DNA from: DASSJT01 sp963715025
Lineage (GTDB): Bacteria; Actinomycetota; Actinomycetes; Actinomycetales; Dermatophilaceae
Direction: 5' to 3'
Assembly: GCA_963715025.1 (NCBI GenBank)
Contig: CAVQQQ010000010.1
Span: 124,001 to 188,000 of the forward strand
Length of the DNA: 64,000 nt
The stretch's first letter is position 1, and each line of letters begins with the position of its first letter. The translations under genes and the position numbers were made by a program. The notes beneath the pieces are model-generated. The model made no database searches, had not been told where the DNA came from, and saw nothing but the letters and a program-made list of their open reading frames with translations. Below, piece by piece: positions 17,903 to 24,902 of this stretch.

Positions 17903-18160
17903 TCAAGAGACCGCCGGGACTGGAGTTGTACCCCGGCTCGTGGCGGGTCCGGGAAGTGGCTTGTCCGAAGAGCCGGTGTGGGGGTGTGAGCCGGTCACGC
18001 TGGAGGCGGAGTCGTGTCCCCGGTGCCGTCCCGGGGCCGCTCGCATCCTGCTGTCCGCGAGGAGTCTGGTCAGCGAGCATCCGCGTGTGCACGACGTTCG
18101 AAGCCGGCGTTTCAACGCCCGCATCGCCATTATCGACGGTGTCCCGCCGGCCTTCCTGGC
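17903..18160 (-). pseudogene. Probable transposase C-terminal remnant (IS110-like)
   Basis: No single frame is complete, but pieces in three minus-strand frames line up: AMRALKRRL, then NVVHTRMLADQ, then SVTGSHPHTGSSDKPLPGP before a stop at 17903. The order and wording resemble the end of IS110-type transposases of actinobacteria (a LKRRLSxVVY-like helix followed by a low-complexity tail). At least two frame changes are needed. It lies just outside the leftmost tRNA-derived repeat at 18428. The identification rests on memory of that tail and is tentative; 18161-18427 holds no gene I can support. Confidence 0.4.
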
Positions 18161-18427
18161 ATCGTGCTGGGCGCACCAACCCCTCACAGCGCAGAGGACA
18201 ACCCGCCCCAGCAGCTGGGACTGTCAGCCACCTCGCGGAACGGGTGTCGCCCAGGAACCGAACCCGCGTCCCCAACCTGGAAGGCAGGAACCGGGACCCG
18301 ATGGTCAACCATGAACCGGAACCGCACACTGTCTCGAAGGGCCGTGGAGGGGCTATGGAGGGTCTGGAGCGTGCAGGACCGGCCCTCGGAGGGTCGCAGC
18401 AGGCTGTCTACCTGCGGAAACGTGAGA

Positions 18428-18466
18428 GCCGGCGAGGGGACTCGAACCCCTAACCACCTGTTTACA
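18428..18466. mobile_element. Left attachment-site copy: 39 bp identical to the 3' half of tRNA-Thr
   Basis: The 39 bases 18428-18466 are identical to 24780-24818, the T-arm and anticodon-arm side of the tRNA-Thr gene. The similarity then breaks up: five bases of the anticodon loop region are missing, so this is not a working tRNA. Together with 18411-18427 it also forms a block of about 50 bp shared with 21036-21087. This is what an attL/attR core looks like after insertion of an element into a tRNA 3' end. 18467-18710 carries no gene. Confidence 0.8.
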
Positions 18467-18710
18467 GGTCCGCTAAGCGCGGTCGCGGCGCGGCTCATCT
18501 CGTGTCGGGTCGCCTTGTTTCGCAAGGTAATGCGACCAGGGGCTCTCATCCGGTCTCGCGTCGTCTCACGGCGTCTTGAGAAGTTCTGTAAGAGGCGTTC
18601 AGCGCTGAAGCACCCCCACCCTCATCGGTTGGGCCCGGACATCGCATACCGGCGGATGAGCCGACCTCCCGGACCATCGGACCCATGCTCGGGCGTTGCT
18701 TCGAGAAGGG

Positions 18711-18989
18711 TCAGAGTCGCTGAGCCTCCGATCCGATTCGGGTTGACTGCTCTGCCGCTGCCTCTCGCAGGGCCACCCGAACGAACCGGCGAACCGCCCA
18801 CGCCGCGACTCCCAAGCCGACCAGCACGGCGACGGCAAGGGCGACGTATGCCGCGGCGGGCTGGCCCCAGATGCGCTCGAACACTCGGGCGCCGACGAGC
18901 CAGGCGAGCATCAGGGCGATGAAGCCAACACCGACGCCGGTGGCCTGCGCGGCGACCCGGTCAGCCTTGGGGCTGCGCTCGATCTCCAT
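18711..18989 (-). CDS. Small two-helix membrane protein of unknown function
   Basis: 92 residues: MEIERSPKADRVAAQATG, then two hydrophobic helices (about 20-38 and 47-68) and a basic tail (RRFVRVALREAAAEQS), so both ends are probably cytoplasmic. The ATG at 18989 shares its A with the stop of the preceding gene (TGATG), so it is translated by coupling. It is the third gene of a three-gene membrane operon inside the tRNA-Thr element. I do not recognise the family. Confidence 0.7.
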   Translation of the reverse strand: MEIERSPKADRVAAQATGVGVGFIALMLAWLVGARVFERIWGQPAAAYVALAVAVLVGLGVAAWAVRRFVRVALREAAAEQSTRIGSEAQRL

Positions 18990-19372
18990 CACGCCGGGGC
19001 GAACAGCTGGAAGAAGGTCGGGAAGGTCAGCACAGCGCCGGCTAGGCCGAGCCCGCACCCGATGTAGAAGGACCTCTTCAGGTCAACGTCCTTGTCACGC
19101 CACAGCAGCCACAAGACGAGCAGGCTGCCGAAATAGGCGATCGACGCGATGATCGTCTTGCCCGCCAGCGCCCCGACTCCTGTGCCGAAGTCCCACTTGC
19201 CGAGTGCGGTGTTCATGCCCGTGCTGGCCTCAACCCACAGGGTCATGACTCCGAGGACGAGGACGCCGATGCCGGCAGAGATAAGCATCGCTGCGGCGGG
19301 ACCGTCCGGCTTGTCCTCCAGTCCCAGCGGGCCGAGTTCAGGCGCGATGTCTGCGTCGTGGTGCGTGGTCAT
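18989..19372 (-). CDS. Three-helix membrane protein of unknown function
   Basis: 127 residues. An acidic and His-containing N-terminus (TTHHDADIAPELGPLGLEDK) precedes about three hydrophobic helices with a conserved-looking loop ALGKWDFGTGVGALAGKT between the first two. I use ATG 19372, which has GAGGGG 9 bases upstream; ATG 19396, which overlaps the stop of the upstream gene, is the alternative and would add eight residues. Coupled on both sides to its neighbours. No enzyme motif or transporter signature is visible. Function unknown. Confidence 0.7.
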   Translation of the reverse strand: MTTHHDADIAPELGPLGLEDKPDGPAAAMLISAGIGVLVLGVMTLWVEASTGMNTALGKWDFGTGVGALAGKTIIASIAYFGSLLVLWLLWRDKDVDLKRSFYIGCGLGLAGAVLTFPTFFQLFAPA

Positions 19373-19392
19373 GGGTGTTGTCCCCTCGCTGC

Positions 19393-19959
19393 TCATGAGA
19401 TCGGAGCCACTTTGTTGATGAAGGCGCCCAAGACGCCCGCGACGGCAGCCGCGCCGAACGCGCCGACGACCATCACGATGAGTGCGGTGCGCAGCCACGG
19501 CCGGGCGATGATGCGCGGCCCGTAGTACAGGAAAACGAGGAAAGCGGAGGTGAGCAGGATCGGCGCTGCCCACGCCACGTGCTCCTTCCACTCCATCCCG
19601 AACTCGTGCCACGACTCGGTCTCACCGGCGACGTTGGACAGCAGGAAATCACGCGGGGAGCACACCGACGAGGGCAGCTCCAAGCCCTTGCACTTGGCGA
19701 AATCGGCACCGGCCAGCTTGGCCCGGTACCACGGGTACACGATCCACGAACCCGTGATACAGGTCGCCCAGGCGACCACCGCCATCGCGCCCAGCCCCCA
19801 GTACAGGCGCCGGGTGCGCTCCGTGATCCCGGCAGTCGTGAGGAACCCGGGCCGGTAACTCCACAGGCCAGCGAGGGCACCACTGAACGTCAGCAGGAAC
19901 AGCATGCCCAGAAACAGCCCGTGGATCACCGCCCAGGTTTCTCGGCTCGTGAGTTCCAT
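19393..19959 (-). CDS. Four-helix membrane protein with conserved-looking histidines, function unknown
   Basis: 188 residues. Helix 1 begins AVIHGLFLGMLFLLTFSGAL, helix 2 is GLGAMAVVAWATCITGSWIV, followed by a roughly 50-residue extracytoplasmic loop with two Cys (KCKGLELPSSVCSP) and ending SWHEFGMEWKEHVAW at the start of helix 3; helix 4 precedes the C-terminus. One His inside helix 1 and two near helix 3, plus the Cys pair, recall small cytochrome-b-like or metal-binding membrane subunits, but I cannot assign a family. GGAGG lies close before ATG 19959. First gene of the operon; 19960-20186 upstream is its promoter region. Confidence 0.72.
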   Translation of the reverse strand: MELTSRETWAVIHGLFLGMLFLLTFSGALAGLWSYRPGFLTTAGITERTRRLYWGLGAMAVVAWATCITGSWIVYPWYRAKLAGADFAKCKGLELPSSVCSPRDFLLSNVAGETESWHEFGMEWKEHVAWAAPILLTSAFLVFLYYGPRIIARPWLRTALIVMVVGAFGAAAVAGVLGAFINKVAPIS

Positions 19960-20186
19960 TCTTCCTCCCCTCTCATCCCGCCCGATGCGAGATCTCCGCG
20001 CCAGTGTGCTCCTCCCAGCGGGCTCTCAGGGGGAAGACTCTGAAGTTTTCCCGGCCTGGGCTTTCCACGTCTCCGGCTAGCCAGATCAGGGGTGTCGTGG
20101 GTTCTTGTCCGCACCGGACGGAGAAACGGCATCCGACCTACGCAGACACCCGAAATCGGTTGGGGTGCATGGGCTTCGTAGGTGGG

Positions 20187-20986
20187 CCCGTCACGTGGCG
20201 AGGCTACCGTGACAGCGCGCAGGGATGGCGGCGCACGGTCGGGCAGACCCCGGTGCGGCACCTCACCCGGGACCACGTCCAGCGCGTCGTTACCGCCATG
20301 CACGAGCAAGGCAGGAGCGGCAACACGATCCGGGCCGCCCTCGCGGTGCCGCGGGCCGCTCTCGCTCTGGTGGTCCGGGACGGGGTCGTACCCCGCAACG
20401 TCGCCGCCGACGTCAAGGCGCCTCGATATGTCAGCGTTCAGAGGCGAGCATTGAGCCCCGAGCAGGCACGCGCGTTCCTCGCGTCGATCGCCGGGCACCG
20501 GCACGAGAGGTTGTTCAGGCTGTCCCTGCTCGGGCTGCGACGTGGCAGTGCTGGGGCTGCGCTCGGGTGTGGTCGACCTCGACACGCCGTCGCTGTCCGT
20601 GGTCGCCTCGTGTGTCGCAGTGACGGCCCGCCAGACGCACACCGACGAACCGAAGAGCAAGCGCAGCCGGAGGGTGCTGCCCCTGTCCGACCTCTCTGAC
20701 GTGGTGGAGAGCCTCCGTGCGTTGAGCAAGCTTCATCGGGAGGAGTCTCTGGCCCTAGGTATGCCGTGGCGGCCTGACGGCCTCGTCGGTCTCGACGCCA
20801 TCGGTGAGCCGCTGCGCCCCCGAGCGGTATTCGGACCTGTGGCGGGAGGCATGTGAGGCAGCCGGTGTACCGGTGTTGACGCTCCACAAGGCGCGCACGT
20901 ACGTGCACCCCCAACCGAGCGTGTCGCCGCCGCTGGGCAGGCTCTCGGGAGGGCGTTCGCGTGAGGCATCTGTGAGATATCCGTGA
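20187..20986 (+). pseudogene. Decayed tyrosine recombinase (integrase) of the left element
   Basis: The core-binding domain is readable: TWRGYRDSAQGWRRTVG, VRHLTRDHVQRVVTAMHEQG, ALSPEQARAFLASIAGH, FRLSLLGLR. Near 20540 the frame changes and continues as GVVDLDTPSLSV to LPLSDLSDVVESLR; near 20830 it changes again to YSDLWREACEAAGVPVLTLH. The segment that should carry the second Arg and the Tyr nucleophile is missing. So it is an inactive integrase with at least two frameshifts and a lost C-terminus. It points right, towards the repeat at 21053, the same arrangement as the second integrase and the tRNA. Confidence 0.8.
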
Positions 20987-21026
20987 GAGGCAGCCTGTCA
21001 GCCACACCAGACGGGTTGCCTCTCAC
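20983..21026. terminator. Inverted repeat GTGAGAGGCA/TGCCTCTCAC after the left integrase
   Basis: GTGAGAGGCA at 20983-20992 and its exact complement TGCCTCTCAC at 21017-21026 flank a 24-base loop. It lies between the integrase remnant and the att copy at 21053, where a terminator or recombinase arm sites would be expected. No T-run follows. Confidence 0.4.
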
Positions 21027-21052
21027 CTGCGCTGGCCTGCGGAAACGTCAGA

Positions 21053-21087
21053 GCCGGCGAAGGGACTCGAACCCCTAACCACCTGTT
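21053..21087. mobile_element. Middle attachment-site copy (35 bp of the tRNA-Thr 3' end, one mismatch)
   Basis: 21053-21087 repeats the tRNA-Thr 3' sequence with a single G-to-A change at 21061. It shares an additional 17 bases to its left with the copy at 18411. It marks the border between the two tandem elements: left part 18428-21053, right part 21053-24780. Confidence 0.78.
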
Positions 21088-21199
21088 GTCTGTCCGGGCC
21101 TTTCGGTGGCTTCGGATCCTCCTGCGCCCGGCGCTCCTGAGCACGATACTGGGCCGGGTGGTCGCCGTTGCGGGCAGCTGTCTCGGTCGGTCTCGGCGT

Positions 21200-21227
21200 C
21201 AAAGCGTGGGGCAAAGCGATGGGTCCA
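21200..21227. repeat. Stray copy of an integrase 3'-end sequence
   Basis: 21200-21227 matches 24707-24734 with two mismatches; 17 bases (CAAAGCGTGGGGCAAAG) are exact. At 24707 the sequence encodes the end of the right integrase. Here it stands alone just right of the middle att copy. The rest of 21088-21430 has short open frames but nothing recognisable. Confidence 0.55.
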
Positions 21228-21435
21228 CCCGTGGCGCAACCATGCGGGTCTGCGCAGTGACATCAAGCTGGATGAGCTGGGTGGTGACCGGCTGCGATGC
21301 CGATGCGGGAGCCCGCCCAACGGGTCTGAGAACGCGAGCAGCCGGAATAGTCACGGCTGGGGCTTGCGGCAGCCAGGCACGCACCGGCCCCTGCCGTCGC
21401 CAGCGCCGTAGACGGTGATCTTCGCGTGAGCTGAC

Positions 21436-21468
21436 AGCAGCGTCCTGGTACTGATCCAGGGCGCTGCT
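21436..21468 (+). terminator. Hairpin, 13-bp stem
   Basis: AGCAGCGTCCTGG (21436-21448) pairs with CCAGGGCGCTGCT (21456-21468), one T-G wobble, loop of seven, then CTTGTG. It is a credible rho-independent terminator on the plus strand for whatever once preceded it. Up to 21584 I see no gene. Confidence 0.5.
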
Positions 21469-21584
21469 CTTGTGCGTGTCGGCGCGGGGTGCGGTGGGGT
21501 CCCACGCCGCCGCGGCGGAGCCGCGGCCTTGAGCCAGTGAAGAAAGTCCTCACCGGTCGGATTCGCACCCGGTGTCGTACTCCG

Positions 21585-21624
21585 CTTGATGGGTAACACG
21601 CCGGTTTCACTTGATGGGTAACAC
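21585..21624. repeat. Paired 15-bp direct repeats, left of ydeI-like gene
   Basis: CTTGATGGGTAACAC occurs at 21585-21599 and again at 21610-21624, start to start 25 bp. Degenerate copies in reverse orientation with the same 25-bp period lie at 22405-22444. Multiple subterminal repeats with TG/CA tips are a feature of IS21-type ends, so these may be relic insertion-sequence ends. Confidence 0.6.
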
Positions 21625-21707
21625 TGCCGCGCCCCCGGCTTGGCTCTGTCGTGACGTTGTCGTCGCGGGTAGTCTCAGTGGGCCGACGGGAGGGGTGACG
21701 ACGAGGG

Positions 21708-22283
21708 ATGGCCGGGGATATGGAGATCGTCTCGTTTGAATCTGCTGAGGCATTCGAGACCTGGCTAAGCGATCAACACGCGACCTCCGCAGGTATCTGG
21801 CTCAAGTTGCGGAAGAAGGGTGCTGGCATCGTGGCCTTGGACTACGCCCAGGCGCTCGATGTGGCGCTGTGCTACGGCTGGATCGATGGGCAGAAGGGCA
21901 AGTTCGACGACCAGCACTGGCTGCAGCGGTTCACCCCGCGCAAGCCGAACAGCAAGTGGTCCAAGATCAACCGGGACAAGGTAGTAGCCCTGACCGAGCA
22001 GGGCCGGATGCGGCCTGCGGGGCTGGCCGAAGTCGAGCGTGCCAAGACGGACGGGCGCTGGCAGGCCGCCTACGACGGTGCACGGACATCCTCGGTCCCG
22101 GACGACCTGGTGGCGGCTCTGGCGGCCAATCCCGCTGCGGCAGAGTTCTTCGAGACCCTCGACCGGCAAAATCGCTTCGCGATCCTCTATCGCATCCAAG
22201 ACGTCAAGAAGGCCGAGACCCGGGCGCGCCGAGTCGAGAAGTATGTGGCGATGCTGGCTGAGGGCAAGAAGCTCTACCCCTGA
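21708..22283 (+). CDS. YdeI/OmpD-associated family protein
   Basis: 191 residues. The N-terminal part (FETWLSDQHATSAGIWLKL, DYAQALDVALCYGWIDGQK, QRFTPRKPNSKWSKINRDKV) and the C-terminal helical OmdA domain (DLVAALAANPAAAEFFETL, RFAILYRIQDVKKAETRARR) match the full pattern of this family, which is linked to resistance to peptides and to bacteriocin protection in some bacteria. The molecular role is unsettled. It starts at ATG 21708 (AGGG nearby) or ATG 21720 (MEIVSFES). It is flanked by mirrored repeat pairs inside the right element, so it looks like cargo. The frame is intact. Confidence 0.82.
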   Translation: MAGDMEIVSFESAEAFETWLSDQHATSAGIWLKLRKKGAGIVALDYAQALDVALCYGWIDGQKGKFDDQHWLQRFTPRKPNSKWSKINRDKVVALTEQGRMRPAGLAEVERAKTDGRWQAAYDGARTSSVPDDLVAALAANPAAAEFFETLDRQNRFAILYRIQDVKKAETRARRVEKYVAMLAEGKKLYP

Positions 22284-22404
22284 GCGGTGGGGCCGTCTCC
22301 GGGCCGGCCGAGGCGGCCAACGATAGGTCCTCCGGCGGACCACCAGTTCGGAGGTGAGACGACACAAGGCCCACGGCCACCGCAGTGACATGGAAGCCAA
22401 GGAA

Positions 22405-22444
22405 GTGTTACCCCTCATCTGAACCCGAAGCGATACCCCTCAAG
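22405..22444. repeat. Mirrored partner repeats, right of ydeI-like gene
   Basis: GTGTTACCCCTCA at 22405 and GCGATACCCCTCAAG at 22430 are reverse-orientation, imperfect copies of the 15-bp repeat at 21585/21610, again 25 bp apart. The 400-bp gap 22284-22683 otherwise holds only short uncertain frames. Confidence 0.5.
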
Positions 22445-22683
22445 TGGGTCAAGGCACGGATTCGCACCCGGACTCGCGAACCAGGCGCGCATCAGTCGAC
22501 TCAGTGTCGGCGTCGCCCTCGCGCTCGGCCAGCGGCATCCGGATGTTCGTGACTGCTACCTCAAGGGTGTGCGACGTGTTGGGCCATCACCGGTGCGACG
22601 AGGTCGACGGTTGGCGTCGTACGGTCGCCCCCATCAGGTGACCAGTTGCGAGCCGTGGGTCGGGGTGGGCCACGGCTTCCTCG

Positions 22684-23466
22684 TCACCAGGGAGCGGGGG
22701 TGTTCTTGAGTTGCTGCCAGTAGCGGCGGTGGGCGTGTCGGGCGTCGGGGCTGGTCATCTTGGCGGCGAGCTCGCGGTCGAGGGGGTCGGCCAGGTCGCC
22801 GATGTCGCGCAGCGCGGCTGCTTGGCTGGCGTGCTTGGTGAAGGCGTACTGGTCGAGGCAGTCCTCGGGCGTCAGTAAGGCCACGGCCACCGCCCGGTCG
22901 AGCAGTGACTGGGCGGGCACGAGGTCGTGGAACAGCCCGAGTCGGTGGGCCTGCTGGGCGGTGAAGATCTCGCCTTGGAGGCTGGTGCGCGCGGCGGCGG
23001 TTTCGCCCCAGGCGTAGGCGAGCATCCGGACGTAGACGGCGGGCATGGGGATACCGATTGGGACCTCGTTCAGGCCGAATCGGGCTTGGTCGTCGTCCAC
23101 GGCGAGACGGTGGTCGCAGACCGCGGCGGTGATCAGGCCACCGGCGAACGCGTGACCGTTGACGGCGGCCACGGTCGGCCGCGGGTAGGTGAACAGGCGC
23201 ATGTTGGTGGCCCGGTAGTCCCGGAACCAGGACACGACGGCACCCGAGTCGCCGGCAAACAGAGGGAAGTGCTCGCCGAGGTCCAGACCAGCCGAGAACC
23301 GGGTGCCGCTGCCGGTCAGGACAACGGGTGCGTCGGGGTGGTCCTGCTCGAGGCGGTCGAAGGCGTCGTGGAGGTCGGCGAAGAACGCGCGGTTCTGGGC
23401 GTTGACCTTGTTGGTCGTCATGGTCACCACCGCGACCCGGCCACGACGTTCGATGGTCCAGCTCAT
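22684..23466 (-). CDS. Enoyl-CoA hydratase/isomerase family protein
   Basis: 260 residues of the crotonase fold. The oxyanion-hole strands are visible as FSAGLDLGEHF and AVNGHAFAGGLITAAVCDHR, and the trimerisation tail is present. The second catalytic Glu region reads FGLNEVPIGIPMP, where Glu is in the usual place for hydratases/isomerases. The start ATG 23466 gives MSWTIERRGRVAVVTM, a normal first strand. Intact inside an otherwise decayed element. Substrate unknown; small crotonase paralogues of this type are often annotated as enoyl-CoA hydratase. Confidence 0.85.
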   Translation of the reverse strand: MSWTIERRGRVAVVTMTTNKVNAQNRAFFADLHDAFDRLEQDHPDAPVVLTGSGTRFSAGLDLGEHFPLFAGDSGAVVSWFRDYRATNMRLFTYPRPTVAAVNGHAFAGGLITAAVCDHRLAVDDDQARFGLNEVPIGIPMPAVYVRMLAYAWGETAAARTSLQGEIFTAQQAHRLGLFHDLVPAQSLLDRAVAVALLTPEDCLDQYAFTKHASQAAALRDIGDLADPLDRELAAKMTSPDARHAHRRYWQQLKNTPAPW

Positions 23467-23485
23467 GCTCGTCTCCGTCCTCGTC

Positions 23486-23800
23486 TCATCTGATGACCTG
23501 CTCCAGCAGTAGCACGACGCCGATCACGACCATCGCTGCTCCGGAGAAGCGGGTCACGGCCCGTGCGGCCGCTGGCCTGGTGCCCAGTATTCGTCGAGCG
23601 CCAGTACCGACTCCGGTGTACACGACCGCGCAGCTGGCTACGTGGACGAGCCCCAGCAGCACGATCTGCGCAGCCACCGGCCAGGGGCGCTGGGGTCGGT
23701 GAACTGAGGCAGCAAGGCAAGGAACAGCAGGAAGACCTTCGGGTTCAGCCCGCTGACCCCGGCCCCTCTGACCGCCTGCCGCAACCACGAGCCCTCGGCT
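23486..23800 (-). pseudogene. LysE-family amino acid exporter, C-terminal half only, frameshifted
   Basis: The C-terminal half of a LysE/RhtB-type exporter can be assembled from two frames: GSWLRQAVRGAGVSGLNPKV, FLLFLALLPQFTDPSAP, then after a one-base slip near 23688, VAAQIVLLGLVHVASCAVVY and a last helix ending VVIGVVLLLEQVIR. The first half, about 100 residues, is absent: at about 23800 the sequence changes abruptly to the integrase gene on the other strand. So the gene is both truncated by the junction and frameshifted. It would not make a working exporter. Confidence 0.75.
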
Positions 23801-23804
23801 TGCA

Positions 23805-24757
23805 GACCTCGAGCAGCTCGAACGGATGGGACAGCGATCACCCGGCACGCTGCAGACGTATCGCAGGCAGTGGGAGCATCACGTCTCCCCGGGGCTCGGC
23901 GGTCTTCGCCTGACCCAAGTGACCACACCGGTCGTCGACAGGTTCCTTGTCGACCTGCACGAGAAGGTCGGCTCGGCAACGGCACGCACGGCCCGAGCGG
24001 TGATCTCCGGGGCAATGGGCAGGGCCGTGCGGGAGGGTGCGATTCGGTTCAACCCCACACGGGAGGTCAGGCGGCTCAAGTCCACCCCACGACGGCGGCC
24101 GCGCGCCCTGTCGGAGGAGGAGCGTGCAGCCGGGTTCCTCGCCGTTGCGCGCGACCCCACTGCGGTCAGCCGGGACCTGCCCGACCTGTGCGCCTTCATG
24201 CTCGCCACCGGTTTGCGCATCGGTGAGGTGCTGGCCGTGGTGTGGTCGGAGGTCAACCTGCTGCACGGGACCGTCGAGATCTCGTCGACGCTCCTGCGGG
24301 TGACCGGCAGGGGGCTGATCCGAAAGCCAACCAAGTCGGAGGCCGGCCAGCGCGTCCTCGTGCTGCCGACTGGTATGTGGCCATGCTGCGGCGCCGAGCC
24401 GCCATCGGAGTCGGGCCGGACGAGCCGGTTTTCGGCACCGTCGACAGCGGCTTCCGCGAGCCACGCACCGTCGGCCGGTGGCTGTTCCAGGTTCGTGAGG
24501 CCAACGGGACCGGGTGGGTCACCACGCACACCTGGCGCAGGACGACGGCCAGCGTGCTCGACGGATCGGGGATTACCGCTCGGATGATCGCCGACCAGCT
24601 GGGGCATTCGCGCGTGTCGATGACCCAGGACGTCTACCTCGGTCGGGGAGCCGTGGATCCCCGCGTGGTGCAGGCGTTGGAGGCGGCCGACCCGCTCCGC
24701 CGGCCCCAAAGCGTGGGGCAAAGTGATGGATCCAACGCCTCAGGCGAGGGAGCGTGA
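23805..24757 (+). pseudogene. Tyrosine integrase of the right element, 5'-truncated with one frameshift
   Basis: The reading begins in mid-gene (DLEQLERMGQRSPGTLQTYR) with no start or N-terminal arm-binding domain, because it abuts the LysE fragment. The core-binding domain follows, then the catalytic domain with Arg in ATGLRIGEVLAVVW. Near 24365 the frame slips by one base and resumes as DWYVAMLRRR, continuing THTWRRT (His-x-x-Arg), QLGHSRVSMTQDVYLGRG with His and the Tyr nucleophile. The five catalytic residues survive, so the decay is recent or partly a sequencing artefact. It ends 22 bp before the tRNA-Thr gene, the normal place for a tRNA-targeting integrase. Confidence 0.82.
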
Positions 24758-24779
24758 GATGTTCGCGCTGGTGAGAGAG

Positions 24780-24851
24780 CCGGCGAGGGGACTCGAACCC
24801 CTAACCACCTGTTTACAAGACAGGTGCGCTGCCAATTGCGCCACGCCGGCT
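24780..24851 (-). tRNA. tRNA-Thr (anticodon TGT)
   Basis: Read on the minus strand, the acceptor GCCGGCG pairs with CGCCGGC. The D-arm is GCGC...GCGC, the anticodon stem CCTGT/ACAGG encloses loop CTTGTAA with TGT at the centre, and the T-arm AGGGG/CCCCT has loop TTCGAGT. 72 bases, no encoded CCA. It is intact although its 3' half has served as the integration site for the elements on its left. Confidence 0.95.
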
Positions 24852-24902
24852 TGGCCCCACGGGGAGCCGCGGACATGGTACAAGCCCTCCAAGCGAGACG
24901 AC

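Noticed and set aside
18230..18310. Sequence resembling a second tRNA 3' half (Gly-like anticodon-arm and T-arm words)
   Set aside because: No acceptor or D-arm can be found and the T-stem does not pair well; too weak to call a tRNA or a further attachment copy.
21559..22472. GGATTCGCACCCGG at 21559 and again near 22457 as possible insertion-sequence ends
   Set aside because: Same orientation, no matching neighbours and no target duplication; may be coincidence.
22444..22641. Short plus-strand frames with a protein-like stretch near 22480-22640
   Set aside because: No start with a ribosome site, no family resemblance, and it lies in decayed element sequence.
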